A stretch of 64,000 bases of DNA from Odontesthes bonariensis (Eukaryota; Chordata; Actinopteri; Atheriniformes; Atherinopsidae). The notes under the pieces were generated by a model. The model searched no databases. It saw only the letters and a list, made by a program, of their open reading frames with translations, and was not told where the DNA came from. Shown here one piece after another: positions 1 to 11,895 of this stretch; the first letter of the stretch is position 1, and each line of letters opens with the position of its first letter. The stretch is from assembly GCF_027942865.1 (NCBI RefSeq), contig NC_134515.1, positions 35,609,025-35,673,024 on the forward strand. Direction: 5' to 3'. The translations under genes and the position numbers were made by a program.

Positions 1-562
1 TGATTTAATTAACATCTATCATAGGTATTCACAATGCAAAATGTATATTTTTTTAGGTTGGATTCTTGAAAAATAAAATCCCTTTTTAAAAAGAGACCAC
101 TGCACACACAGAGCATCCAAACCGGATCATGGGATCCACCTCTGAGAAACACCTGAGCAGCTGCGTGTGTGGTGTTTATTTTTCTCACGCTCCCTGGAAT
201 CCTGCCATCTAATTAAGCCACAGGAACTTCTTTGACTTCTTCAGAAGATGAAATAGCTTTTTCCTGCCCCCCTCCATCACACACACGCACACACACAAAC
301 AAGATAGCAAAGCTGTGACTTCACTGGTCCCGACAGGCTCAGAGTGTACCTGGAAATGGACGGGTAGCAGCTGCTCAGACGAGTCAAAGTAAAATGATCA
401 GGCCTTGCTATTTCAGAAACATGCTTAAGTATAAAAGCACATTCTTTTTTTAATATTCTACATTGAAGCAGGTGAAGAAGAAAAAAGACACCTCAGTTAG
501 GCGGGCGTAGTTGTTGCCATGTTTGTGTGCTGTCGAAACTGTCACATGGAGTGGTCTGACCC

Positions 563-608
<46 letters not shown>

Positions 609-2109
609 ATTTATTTTTCTTACTTTTGAGGCATTTAATTGACTTAAGCTCACCATTACCACTAATCATAACTGCGACACAACTCAAACCAGTTTTACAT
701 CCCCGCAACATTAAAACTAGAAGTAAATACACACACAAAAAGGCAGGGGTCAATGACCTCTGGTAGGTTAAAGAAGTCTTGAGACAGTGTGTTAATGCAG
801 CAAAGCTTCATTCACTGATACACTCCAACATTCCTCAGGATGCTTGAGGGTTCACAGGTCACACTGGAGGAATTCCTGTGGTTAGTGTCGGCGCGGTTTT
901 TTGTTTTAATGTCTTTTATTCTGTTTGAAATTAATCTGATAGGGACGGACGCAAAATGAAATGAAATGCAAGTATCATAGTGTTTATGGCAGATGATCAT
1001 TTGCAGCACCTGTTCCTGAGGGGATCGTGATGATGATGATGATGATACTCATGAGTGGGTTATGTTTTTCATTCAAAATAATGAAAATGTAATATTTTCT
1101 TAAAGGGTGCGCAGATGTCCTATAATGGCTTACACTGACATTCAGATAATAATATGACATAAGACTTATAGTTGGGCAGACTTGATTTAAGACCATAAAC
1201 CTATATATGTGAGAAGCTGGAACTACACTGTTGCCATCAACTCCCAGAGAGAGAACGAATGTCTCCATTTACCAATCTGTTACGTCTCACTCTGACAACA
1301 AAAAGCCACCTAATAACGAGCAGTAGTGTCCAGATAAGAAAAGACCGAGTTCCAGTATGTCACATTTTTGGGCGATCTCCTGGCAGAAGCGCAATGATGT
1401 TGATTTTTGATTTCCAGGAAATTATATCCAGAGGGGTGGGTACAGAAACCCACCCAGGAAAGTGGCACTGCTATGTTATTACAGCAGCCTGAACGGGACA
1501 CACCAAAAAAATGGCTCTAGGTCTAGGGCATACCTTTCATGTTACTTTGGCCACTGTAGTTTGGCATACAGTTAGTGGGGGAGTAGAAATGTAGTGGCAA
1601 ATTACAATTCATGCTACAAAGTGTCACTGTGTGGAATGTTCTCTTCGCTTGTCTGAGTTTTTCCTTGGTGTTCTGGTTCCCTTCCGCTATGCAAAATGCA
1701 TGTAGGGAGAATTGGTCATTCTGAAATGATCATGCATGTTTGTTTTGTCTCATTTGTCTCTCCGTTAGTAAGACCGTCTTCCCATCAGTAAGAGACTGAC
1801 GGCCTGTTCGGGGTGTATTCTGCCTCGCCCTGTAATATCTGGGCTAAGCTCTGCAATCCAAGGCAGAATGAAGCAGAAGATGCATGACCAAACTGAAGCC
1901 GCGGTCACACATGCACCGCAGTCTGGAAATGTCCACATATGGTCCTGCAGTATGGTGTGTGAGACAGCAAGCACAACATGACGTTCTTGCTCAGAAGACG
2001 TAGAGTTGTATTTCTGAAAAATTCTTTAGTGAGAAGATCTGTCAATGTCACAGTTCATCCTCCAGAGCGTTCTGGAGGTGTGCTGAACTCCATATTTCTC
2101 TCCTTTCAC
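1..2109. other. Gene-free stretch
   Basis: No conserved protein, splice-flanked exon or RNA gene was recognised on either strand. The only clear structure is the (AC)n microsatellite at 565-604. Short open frames here (for example around 1259-1492) resemble no family known to me and look like chance. Confidence 0.5.
565..604. repeat. (AC)n microsatellite
   Basis: About 20 uninterrupted AC dinucleotides. Comparable CA/GT tracts lie at 5359-5395, 11865-11893, 16771-16802, 17141-17203, 17605-17668, 27336-27361 and 55609-55660. Confidence 0.97.
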
Positions 2110-2596
2110 TCATCCATAATGTTAATGTAAATGTACTTTATTTATACAGCCCTTTACCGACAATCCTTACGATGTACCAAAGTGTTTTACAGCAGGTAAT
2201 AAATAAAGAGAAGAATAAGTAAAAACAAATAAAAACAATAAAAGAACAGTGAAAGCAATAAAATACAACAAAATCGAATAAGATTAAATAAGATAAAAGT
2301 GTCATCATACTACTGGGTATTAAAAGCAATCCTAAATAAGTAGGTTTTTTGCCTAGATTTGAAGAGGCCCAGGTCAGAAATAAGACGCAGCTGGACGGGG
2401 AGCTTATTCCAGAGCCTGGGGGCAGCAACAGAAAAGGCTCGCTCACCCCAGGGTTTGTATTCTGACCTGGGCACTTCCAGCAGAAACTGATCTGTTGACC
2501 TCAGAGCTCTACCAGGATTGCGGACTGTTAAAAGCTCAGATAAATGTGATGGGGCGAGGCCGTTAAGAGCTTTAAAAACAAACACTAAAAGTTTAA
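2110..2596 (-). mobile_element. L2-type LINE, 3' end (part 1)
   Basis: Minus-strand frame 2310-2615 encodes the typical C-terminal tail of a fish L2/CR1-like reverse transcriptase ORF (FKALNGLAPSHLSELL, then a WNKLP-type motif, then an LFKSRQKTYLF-type end). Bases 2110-2310 look like the 3' UTR, with the usual low-complexity tail. The upstream half of the same reading resumes at 3869-4009 after a 1.27-kb insertion, so this is one LINE copy split in two. The copy is 5'-truncated and not functional. Confidence 0.8.
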
Positions 2597-2701
2597 GGGT
2601 TTCACTTGACGTCACTTCCGTATTTTTCTACCCAGGTGGTGGGCAACCTGAGCTGGAGCCCATTGAAAACACTGTGTTTTGTCTGCCACTTTTTGCCCAA
2701 A

Positions 2702-2919
2702 ATGCCTCAGTTTTGTGCCGTTTTTGGATGTAGCAATCGGTCTAACCGAGAGAAGGGAAAGGGTTACTATCGAGTACCTAAGGTAATCGCCCATAGAGGT
2801 GAGAAATGGAAAAAAACTCACAGAACAACACCGCAAAAAGTGGATAGCTAACCTACGTTTACAGACTGGAGGGGCTGAATCTGCAAATGCTCGTGTCTGC
2901 GGTGACCACTTCGTCAAAG
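2702..2919 (+). pseudogene. THAP zinc-finger first exon (frameshifted)
   Basis: It starts [14 protein letters not shown], the C-x4-C half of a THAP domain. After a one-base shift in the A-run near 2812-2818 the other half follows (KKWIANLRL, then VCGDHFVKG with C-x2-H). The exon ends at a consensus donor, AAAG then GTATGAG, at 2919/2920. THAP domains are DNA-binding zinc fingers common in host proteins and in P-element- and Kolobok-type transposases. Its position just inside the left terminus suggests it is the element's DNA-binding N-terminus. Downstream exons are missing. Confidence 0.75.
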
Positions 2920-3468
2920 GTATGAGCAAATCTAACTGTTTAGTAGTAGTGCAGTAAAGTATTATGTTGTTAAATGCCAATCAACAGTAATGTAATACGG
3001 GCTACGTTTGGGCTTTGTTTTGAAGGCTGCCCCAGCGCGTTGTTAGCTGCTGTCAGTGGACTGGGCTCCGACGGTCAAGCTGGGTTACCAAAACACAGAG
3101 CTAAGACACCGCCATCGGTGTTTCATGTGATCTCTGAGAGTGGTTGATCTAAACAAAACAAATTTGTCACGTCGTCACAATCTTCACGTTTCAGTAGTAT
3201 CCACGAAGTGCTTAAGTGCTAACAGGGCACATTAGCTCCCAAGTACATGACAACAGAATCGCTCGCGCTCTGCCTTGTGCATTAGGCTAACAAAGACACA
3301 ATGTCAGCATTTGGATATTTGGATATCGGCATTTTATCAAAACATGAATGCCAACATTCACAGCTCGGCATTCAACATGTTACGTTCTGCTTTACTGCCC
3401 GGCCCTGCACTACACACTGCATTTTCCATTGGCATAATGCACCATGAACAACACAAAAACAAACTTAC

Positions 3469-3828
3469 CCTGGCGAACACCAAAACACAATCATTCTGTA
3501 GACGTTTTACTCCGAGTTTGCTGATCCATCCGCTGTGGTAATAGTTGTATGCTTCCAAACTTGTGTGGGCCTTCATCTGTTGCTTGGTGTAGTAAGACGT
3601 CTGGAGAACCAGGTAGCTCGTCATGTCCACAGCCTCTATTTTCGGCAAATCGTTCCGGTTTTGCGAAAATTCGGACATTTTCATTAAGTATGTGTCACGC
3701 CCAATGTATTTCTCAACTAACGCAAAATACCTTTCCCTATGTGCCGGCTCGAAACCACTACAATATTCACTCATCTCCATTATTCTCCATGTTGTTGCTA
3801 TGCTGTAGTCAAGCTTCCTGCCCACCAA
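3469..3828 (-). pseudogene. First exon of YqaJ-type ORF from the same element
   Basis: The minus-strand ORF begins MVGRKLDYSIATTWRIMEMS and contains VDMTSYLVLQTSYYTKQQMK followed by SLEAYNYYHSGWI. The last part resembles the N-terminal region of fish proteins that carry SWIM and YqaJ (lambda-exonuclease-like) domains; I identify it from recall of that family, not from a search. A good donor (GG then GTAAGT) closes the exon at 3469. No SWIM or nuclease exon follows, so only the first exon survives. The exon points inward from the right end, converging with the THAP exon. Confidence 0.5.
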
Positions 3829-3868
3829 CTGAAATTCGCGCGCTCCCGTGATGACGTAACTGAAACCC

Positions 3869-4009
3869 TCCTATTCTATAAAGGACAGGAAGCCAATGGA
3901 GGGAGTTAAGAACAGGAGTGATGTGCACACGTCTGTTGGTGTTGGTTAAAAGACGGGCAGCAGCGTTCTGCACCAGCTGAAGGCGACTGAGAGAAATGTA
4001 GATAATCAA
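3869..4009 (-). mobile_element. L2-type LINE (part 2, upstream of insertion)
   Basis: Minus-strand frame reads RLQLVQNAAARLL, then HITPVL.SLHWLPVLYRI, a hallmark segment of L2/CR1-like reverse transcriptase C-termini. It continues directly into the reading at 2596 and below once the THAP element is excised. 5'-truncated near 4010. Confidence 0.8.
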
Positions 4010-4088
4010 ATGAAGGAAATATTGATGTCAACACAAAAACACACACCAAGGAGCCTTTTCTACCATTGTCAGTGTGCTGCTTTTTGCA

Positions 4089-4470
4089 TTAAAGGTGGGG
4101 TATGAGATCTTGGAAAAACGGTTCCTGCAAGCTTTATTTTTGAAAATACACAACCTTGCCTCTCCCTTCAGCCCCACCCCTCGAAACCACGCCTTCAAAA
4201 CACATGAATGAGTCACGAGCCTGTGAATGTGCAGGGGGGAGGGGGAGGGGGGGCTGACGGTTGATTGGCGTGTCAGAATCCAATAGAAGTAACTCTCATC
4301 ATTACTTCTATTGGTCAGACATTTCCTCTTGCTACACCCTCTACAATGGATTAATATATATATATATTTTTTCAAACATTCTATTTTAGTGGGTGCAATG
4401 GGGTCGTGAGGAGGTTTTCAGACAATATGATAAAAAATGCTCCAGAAAACATCTCATACCCCACCTTTAA
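4089..4470. mobile_element. TTAA-flanked MITE
   Basis: Termini are TTAAAGGTGGGGTATGAGAT (left) and its near-perfect inverse ATCTCATACCCCACCTTTAA (right), with TTAA at both ends (4089-4092 and 4467-4470). This is the signature of piggyBac- or Kolobok-type non-autonomous elements. It has no coding capacity. A secondary palindrome (CCAATAGAAGTAA ... TTACTTCTATTGG, 4279-4315) lies inside. Confidence 0.85.
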
Positions 4471-5355
4471 GAGTTACCTCCTGCATGTTGTAGGCTGCAG
4501 CTGTCCCTCCTCACAGCTGCGAAGTGCATGTGGAAACAGCCACTATGGCACCAAATTGGTGTTGAACTGACTTATTGATATAAGCTGGTGTTAAATGAAA
4601 GCATGCTATAATTCAACCAATTTTTTTTTTCTTGAATGAGTGGCCTTTATGGGAGAGGGGAGGGGCTTCAGGCCAAGCCCAGCATTTTTCTTTGTTTAAC
4701 AATAAGTACCAGAAACACTCGACATTATCTAGAAGTGACTCCTAAAACGAACTCCTGATAGTGCAAGTTATACAAGAAGCACTTTTTTTTTTACTGAATT
4801 AAAGGGAGAGTATAAGTCCAAAACTAAAAAGGGAGCTGGAAGGAAAGAATTTAAAAAGAGAAGAATCCAAAAGCAAGGAATGGGATGACCAAGTAAAACG
4901 TCTCGCAAGGAAGTTCATAAGCATTTCTCAAAAAGCTGAGCTGCTGCCACAACTAAGATAAAAAAGATTCAAGAGTGAATTTGTTGGTGAGTCAAAACTC
5001 CACCAACTGAGGCCTAGATAGAAAAGTGGAAATGACAGGCAGTGATAAACAGAAGAGGCTGAAAACAGGAAAGCAGATGGAGGGACACAGAGCCAAAAGG
5101 GAATGGAGAGCTTTAAAGAAAAAAAAAGAAAAAAGGATGAGAAGAGACAAGAATGGAGAGTTGGAGGCCTTGCCATTTCACCTCACTAATCCTCTTTCTC
5201 TCTCCTAACTAATCTACTTCCTGGTTTCCAAGGAGACTGAAGAAAAAGTGAGGGATAGGCCACTTGTTGCTGTAGCAACAGTGGGCTGTCCTATCAATTG
5301 AACCCACAAACCCTCCCTGCTGATCTCTGCAATGACATACCATACAACTACTCCC

Positions 5356-5397
<42 letters not shown>

Positions 5398-5887
5398 ACA
5401 AATGAAGAGGTTGGGATTTGTCTGAAAAGAATAAAGTGGATGGGAGAGATGAAGAGACCGCAGTGGAGGAAGTACTTTACTGCTCTTATTGACAGCTCAA
5501 AGAGGTTAACAATACAAGTTAGTCACTCATTATACTGAGCACATATCCTTATAACACACACACACACTGGGTTCAGTATCTTGCACAATGACACCAGCTG
5601 ATATCACCAACCTTCTTATTGGTGGACAGTACTCATCCTCCTCACTGGAAAGCGAGCAGGAAGTCTGAGTGCTCACAGTCAGGACGAACAGACCGGGGAC
5701 CGTGCTGAATCTCCGAGCAGGCTTACTTTTTCTTTTATTTTTTATGAATGTAAACCATTTACCTTCTGTATTGTTATGCTGACATGGAAAAAAAACAGCT
5801 TCTTTTTAGTGGTAGCAGTCTGAGGCTCACTCACATCCCATTTCAACCCGAACATACGTTGAAAAGCCCCACAGTGAAATGAGTGTG
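4471..5887. other. Gene-free stretch
   Basis: No recognisable gene. It contains A-rich and G-rich low-complexity patches and the (CA)n tract at 5359-5395. Nothing else supported. Confidence 0.5.
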
Positions 5888-6449
5888 CACTGAAAAAAAC
5901 AACTCATAAGATTTACTTAGAAAACCTTTTGTAAGTATTTGCACTCAAAGTAATCAAGTAAGATTTAATGCTGCAATATCAGTAACACGCACTTGCCAAT
6001 ATCAAGTAAATTTTACTTACCAAACCTATCAGTTTTGAAGATATGAAGTAACATTTACTTAATTACATCTAAGTTTTAAGTTATATTTAGTTAAACAAAT
6101 TAAGTAAACTATTGTTTTTCATAGGCAGGACTCATAATTTTACTCAAAATTTTAAGTAAATGTTATATATCTGTAGTATTTGCTGTCATGAAGTAATTTA
6201 GTAGATTTTAACAATACACTTTCAGAGTAAAGTTTATGTAGTATTTCTAGGTTTATGTACATACAACTATTAAACATTTAAATTGTAAAACTTACTCTTC
6301 CCCCATAATTCATGTATTACGTTGATAAAATGTTTAATTTTACTTAAGAAGCTCGAGTTCTTACTGATTCTTAAAAATACAAGGTAGAAATTATGACAGT
6401 TACTCTAATAGAGTTTACTTCACCAAAAAGTCACTTTTTTCATTTCAGT
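5888..6449. mobile_element. Possible AT-rich MITE
   Basis: An AT-rich block full of AAGTAAA/TTTACTT motifs is bounded by CACTGAAAAAAA on the left and TTTTTTCATTTCAGTG on the right, an imperfect inverted pair. No clear target duplication was found. It is probably a non-autonomous DNA element, class unknown. Confidence 0.4.
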
Positions 6450-7734
6450 GTGGCTGCAGCTCAGCAGCTGCTCTGTCTGATCTTCATCCGGCCTTTTTTC
6501 TCTGAAGGGGAAACCAGACACTTCTATCTAAATGCATCAGTTAATGCGCTTATCGCTGTTTGCTCCACACATCCACACAGTTCCTCCCAAAGCCATAGCT
6601 TCAATACATTTGCATGACAGCAGTTTTGGGTAAATACTGTTTATCCAATCCCGGCATTCCTTAGATTCTTAAAGCTCCTCTCCTGAGTCAGACAGGACTT
6701 TGAGTTGGACACACACACACACGCACACATCCACAGTTCTGAGAACAGATACGTCTGAAGTATTTGAGCCAGGGAGGGGATGTTTTGGGTTGACAGCAGA
6801 CAAAAGTTAGCATGGAGCAGGTCCATGCATGCCCTTCTCTTTGTTTCCTTCAACAAAACACTTCAAACCACACACACTCACCTGGGGCCCAGTCCTCTGT
6901 CTTCTTTTCGCTCTCTTTCATTACTCACACAAGTCCCAGATTTCTGCTCCCAGAAAGGGACAAAAGTTTGACGTTTCTCTTGTCGGCCATCCCACTTTTC
7001 ACATGGGAGGTAAATACTCTTACTTCCCATCAAAAGTTAGATGAGGATATTGATGCCACCTTAATATCTGTATGGGAAATGGAATGTGCAGCCAGGAAAC
7101 TTATGTGTGTATTTGTGGAGCACAAAGATTGGACAAATGGCTCAAACAGCCAACTTAATGCGGTCTAAAGGAAGCAAAGTCTGTTTAGAAGAACCGAGGC
7201 TCATTTATACATTCCGTGTTATTTTGCTCAGTGTTGAACTGCAACGTATAAAACCCAGATTCCCAAAAAGATTGATGATGTGTAAAATGTAAAAAAACAT
7301 GGATGCTACGATTTGCAAATATCACAAAGCATTCAATTAACAATAGCACAAAAGTGATACATTTAGCTACTTCTCGAAAAAATTCTAGCTCATGTTAAAT
7401 TTGGTGGCGGCAACATGTCTCAAAAGAGTTGGTAAAATGTCACTGTGAGGGATGTTCTTATGTAAGAATGTAAGTTCCAGCCTCCTGTTAACCAAGTCTG
7501 CCCCCCTCAGACGCCCTGCTCTCTTTCACCTACTCTACCTGAATGCATTACAGTTTCCTTCTTTAAAGTCTGCTGCTGGTTGAAAAGGGATGATGAGACA
7601 AGCCAGGCGGTTTCTGATCTAAGAGAAGGGACTGGTGAGAAAAACAGAAAGATAGGAAGAAGAGACAGACGGCCACTACAAGAGTGAGGAGTGGGGTGGG
7701 ACAATGTAAGGGGATGAGCTTTATGGTTGACTTA
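6450..7734. other. Gene-free stretch
   Basis: No gene recognised. A short CA-rich tract lies at 6709-6730. Part of 7290-7440 resembles a dispersed fish repeat with an ATTTGCAAAT-type motif, but no termini could be fixed. Confidence 0.4.
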
Positions 7735-7796
7735 CACTAGATTGCCAAAAGTATTGGCTCATCTGCCTTTATATGAACTTCAGTAACATCCCATTG
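7735..7796. mobile_element. Tc1-like terminal fragment
   Basis: It begins TA then CACTAGATTGCCAAAAG and matches the first 60 bases of the Tc1-like elements at 49209 and 59284. It stops where a TTAA MITE is inserted; what follows that MITE is not clearly the rest of the element. Confidence 0.65.
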
Positions 7797-8290
7797 TTAA
7801 CCTTGTAGCACCCACAGTTGCAGATATGCAACAAGCTTTTTATTTATTTACATAATATTTTTATTTATATTACATTTTTATTTACATTACATTTTTTTTG
7901 CATTTTATATGTGCTTCACTTTTTCACAACAAAGATCTGTGAAATCTGTTTGATTTGTTGTTGAATGGAAAGTTTATGATGGTTGCGTTCCGCACTTTGT
8001 ATTAAAAATGTTCAACAAAGGTCTAATATATACATTTTATTGTGGTAGCAGCAGTTACTGGTGAACTTTCACTATACCTTTTTTGCCAAACGATCTGCAG
8101 AGAATGACTTGGTTTTGTGAACAAAATTAATCAGGAAAGCCCACAGTTGCAAATATGCAACATTGCCTAAAATGATCAAAAATAGCCCAATTCCAAAAAT
8201 ATTGGTTTATTCCCACCCAAAAAGATGCAAGAAGAGCCAAAAATGATTTTTTTCAATGATTATTCATATGCTTGGGTGCCACAAGGTTAA
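7797..8290. mobile_element. TTAA-flanked MITE nested in Tc1 fragment
   Basis: Termini TTAACCTTGTAGCACCCA and TGGGTGCCACAAGGTTAA are inverted copies, with TTAA at each edge. The insertion site corresponds to the CCATTCTTAATCC position of the related Tc1 element at 59340-59360, so the TTAA target is visible in a relative. Internal repeats (CACAGTTGCAAATATGCAAC type) occur near 7810 and 8140. Non-coding. Confidence 0.8.
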
Positions 8291-9830
8291 GAATAGCAGC
8301 TGATATGCAGATCCTGAGTTTTTTTTTTTTTTTTACTCTCAGAAATTTGTCAATGTCACTAACCCCAAATATCCAACCTCTGTGAGGTTCAGGTGGGGTG
8401 TAAAAAGTGGGGCATTATACAGCACATTCAGAGAGAAGAAGAAGCAGGGATCCGGGAAAGGTTTTACATTTTACAGAAACAAACTAATTACTGATAAATG
8501 TAGCCTGAGTTTGTACAATGGCTGATGCTGATGTGCTGGTTTCTGATGAATGGAGTCTGTTAATCTGCTCGTCCAGCCTGTAAGGAAGCAGATCGCCGTC
8601 CACCGCTGTGTTCAAAGGTGTTCAATCCGCCACGTGACAGAGACGTGTTCAAAGCAAAGCTCTGCTCCATCACACCAGTCGGTGTGTCATGGCTGAAACA
8701 AAGGGTTTCCTGTCCATGTGTCTGTGTGTGGAGGGGTCAAAGGCATGCAGGGGGCCAGGTGAGGGGCTTCCATCTCTTCATGTCTCCTATGTGGCGAGCT
8801 GCGACTCACTTACCAGAGACGGAGAAACACCACGAATGTTTAGCATTTAATTCCAATTCAGAGTTCATCCTCAGAAGAAAGTGTGTATTCAACACAAATT
8901 CAACCAACGAAATTCAAATGTTCATGAACATTTTTCTCCACCCGTCAGCTTTTTGCTTTTACAAGTTCCCATCCTTGTCCTTTTCTGAGTGTGTTCAGTG
9001 ATTACATTACTCTTTTTAATCTGCTGATTGTTTTTCATCATGTTTCAGTGGGCATTCGTGGTAGGTGAAGCAAAATACGAACAAACTGCAGTGAACAATC
9101 CCAACAGGCCTTCTGGGAGTAAAAATGGGCAGAAGACAGAGGAGGGAAGGTGATGAAGGGATGCACATACGTCTCTCATCAACTCACCAGAAGGGAAAAA
9201 GGGAGAACGTGTGGGAACAAAGCAGTAAAGTAGCAGTTGATGACAGCTATCGTTGACATGACAAGGTAACAGATGCCCTGAAACTGCTCTCACACACCAC
9301 CAGTCGTTGGCCTCCACACTACTTTCAGCCTAAATGACCACTGTGGCCTCCATATTCCTGCCCTGTAATTCCCACTCAGACCTTCTTTTAATCTCCTCTC
9401 TCATTCTTTAAAGCCAGAAGGTACACGCATTAGGTGATTTCCACTTTCTTGCGATTTTGAAAAGACTGATTTCACTTTGATAGAAATCACAAAGACTGAA
9501 TTGGATCATATTTGCTTTGCTAACAGGAGGTATTTGGAGGACTGTGAGCAGCGCGAAGGATCACTCTGATGAGGAATAGAACGTTTATCTTCCTTCACAC
9601 AGGATATAGCAACACTTACAATCTGCAGGACAATTACAAACTAATGCGCCAGTGCCGACAAAGTTCTGTCCACACCAGAACCAGCGAGCAATTGCCCCAC
9701 AACAGTGAAATGGTGAAAATGGTTTTGCAGATATCCAAAAAACACATTTGCAATGGACACGATCAATATAGATAATGCAACTTCTTGCATACAAAAGTTG
9801 CTTCACTTTCTCATCTTTAGTCAAACTTTG
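8291..9830. other. Gene-free stretch
   Basis: No conserved coding exon, RNA gene or element termini recognised on either strand. Confidence 0.45.
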
Positions 9831-9839
9831 CTAAATGTT

Positions 9840-10624
9840 GTACCCAGTCTGAGCCTTCCAGACCCCTCAGGTCATCTGGATCCGGTCTTCTATCAGTTCC
9901 CAGAGTCAGAACCAGACATGGAGAAGCTGCGTTCAGCTTCTATGCTCCACATGTCTGGAACAAACTCCCAGAAAGCCTCAGATCAGCTGGAACACTCAGT
10001 GTGTTTAAGACACACCTATTTTCAGCTGCGTTTGAATAAAGCTCAAAACTTAGAGCTGCAGTCGGCAGGTTTTCAAAATTCCGAGTCTAAAGTCGGAAAA
10101 TTCGAACTGATACAACTTTCAGGTCCCTCCCCCAACCTCTAACAAGCTCCGAATCGCCCCCCAAACCCCTCCCCCTCTGTGGACGAGGTTGTGCACGTGA
10201 GTTCACACCAGTGTGAGCGCACACAAGCTGGGGCAGACTCACGCTCAGCAGCGTGTGCACAAGCTGTGATTGACAGGTAGGATTCCTCCCCCCTAACCTG
10301 ATTGGTTAAAAACAGCCGGGAGCGCTCGGTTTTTGCAAGCATGATTACAGGCTTCAGAGGGAGCTACAGATTTCGTTATTTTTCCTAAACAGCCTATTTA
10401 ATATTCTACTTCCAGAATCCCATGACAGTTCAAGCTAATATGACTAAAAAAAAGTTGCCGACCGCAGCTTTAATCACATTTTAACAACAATTTTTATCTA
10501 TTGTTCTTATTTCTTTGTTTAAAATTTAAATCATGCTCTTTATTTCTACCGTTTTAACGCATCTATGAAGCACTTTGAATCGCCTTGTTGAATTGTGACA
10601 TACAAATAAACTTGCCTTGCCTTA
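9840..10624 (+). mobile_element. L2/Rex-type LINE 3' end, split by a MITE
   Basis: Bases about 9840-10037 encode, in one frame, the end of a LINE ORF2 (AAFSFYAPHVWNKLPESLRS, then VFKTHLFSAAFE and a stop). The 3' UTR continues at 10474-10624 after the TTAA MITE at 10050-10473 and ends in the usual CACTTTGAATCGCCTTGTTG ... AAATAAACTTGCCTTGCCTT tail. It is 5'-truncated and non-autonomous. Confidence 0.75.
10050..10473 (+). mobile_element. TTAA MITE family A, copy 1
   Basis: Termini AGCTGCAGTCGGCAGGTTTT and AAGTTGCCGACCGCAGCTTT are imperfect inverted repeats. The right flank is TTAA; the left is TTAG, one mutation away. The same about 420-bp sequence recurs at 13902-14293 (same orientation) and at 53242-53665 and 57513-57936 (opposite orientation). 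The open frame inside (67 codons) is shared by copies but resembles no protein and is treated as chance. Inserted in the LINE tail above. Confidence 0.85.
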
Positions 10625-10625
10625 C

Positions 10626-11539
10626 TAATGGTGTTGATGAGCTTCCCCTCCCAGATTTTCTTTGGTTTCCGGTTAGCTTTTAGGCCAGAACATTCCTGAA
10701 TGACTGCAGTTAGTTAAAAACTGTGACAGAAAAATGAAGGTTTCATCGCTCGTCCTTAGTCGTACTGACAAGATTTCCAAAGCATTGGTCCAACCTTCCA
10801 CTGACAATGCGTGTAAAGACAAAATCAGGCATCCAACAGCTTTTATACAAATATATACGTTCTCTGTTTTATTTTCCAAAGGCAACACTTCGGTTTTATG
10901 CTTTGCTGCCAGGAGAAACTAAAAATGGACACAAAATGAACACGGGTCCAAGCAGTTCTATCATTTCTTATCACAGGCTGTTCCCTGCAGGTTTGACGCA
11001 GTAAAAGCAGGCGGGACTGAAGGGTCGACAGTACATCCCAAATCACCTCTCCTGGCCTGGGGCAAACATCCGCTCACCTGGCTGCTGCATGGTCGAGCGC
11101 TTTAAACAAAGCAGGTGGCTAAAGTCGATGGCTTCAAAGTTTTAAGATGTTTAATTCTGTATTTAACGTTTGCCTCAAAATATAAACAGTTCAGCAGTCC
11201 TTCCTTTCTGTGGAAACCCAATTCATTCAGGAGCATCTTCGTCTCCTAAGCAGTGAGCACAGAACATACCTAAATGTTGGTTACTTCAGAGGTCTTTATG
11301 CTATTAACTGTGTACCAAATTCCACGAAGAAGACAACAATGTGATTGCTTCTCTAATTTGTCAGAGGGCAACAGGAATTTAAGTCAACACCCGGCAACTT
11401 AAATCAAAGCACAAATTATGGGATGCTTTTACATTTGTTTAAAACACCACATGATAAACTGACATTTTATCTGTGTATATATCTAACAAGTTCATTTAGA
11501 AGAAGGAAAAAAAGAAAAAAAAAAGAAAAAAAGACAACC
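10626..11539. other. Gene-free stretch downstream of rps21
   Basis: This lies 3' of the rps21 poly(A) signal. No exon, RNA gene or element was recognised. An A-rich patch lies at about 11500-11540. Confidence 0.5.
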
Positions 11540-11556
11540 AACTATTTTTTGTCCAT

Positions 11557-11562
11557 TTTATT
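11557..11562 (-). terminator. rps21 poly(A) signal
   Basis: AATAAA on the minus strand, about 30 bases after the rps21 stop codon. The short 3' UTR is usual for ribosomal protein genes. Confidence 0.85.
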
Positions 11563-11593
11563 TTACAAAGGTTCCACAGCCGCAGCATCAAAC

Positions 11594-11862
11594 TCAGAAG
11601 TTCCTGTGAAATGAGAGGGAAGGAAACCATGCTTTTAGTTCCCTAATACAGACTGATGGATACAGATGCATCTGGACTGAGAAGACTGCATCACAAAAAA
11701 CTGCTCAGAAAATAAATATGAAACCAGTTAGCAGCTTGAGTGGCACTACTACACACAGCCAACAGGAAAAGCTATTAAATAAGGGCTCTGTTCCATTTCA
11801 ATGCTACGGATCATATTTTATGTTAGGACTAATCAAAATGGGAGAAAATATTTGCATACAAC

Positions 11863-11895
<33 letters not shown>

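Larger units (their letters stand above)
2597..3868 (+). mobile_element. THAP-encoding DNA transposon, deletion derivative
   Basis: Left end GGGTTTCACTTGACGTCAC and right end (reverse complement) GGGTTTCAGTTACGTCATC form imperfect inverted termini. The element interrupts the L2 reading between LHWLPVLYRI (right side) and [11 protein letters not shown] (left side), which fixes its limits. The left flank ends in TTAA; the right flank does not clearly repeat it, so the target duplication is unresolved. Inside, a THAP-domain exon reads from the left end and a second ORF reads inward from the right end, with their middles missing. A THAP domain suggests a Kolobok- or P-like class, but the family is not settled. 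Confidence 0.65.

Noticed and set aside
10139..10342. A 67-codon frame ([18 protein letters not shown] start) repeated at 53373-53576 and 57644-57847
   Set aside because: It lies inside TTAA MITE family A and repeats only because the MITE repeats. No domain is recognisable, and copy 2 does not keep the frame.
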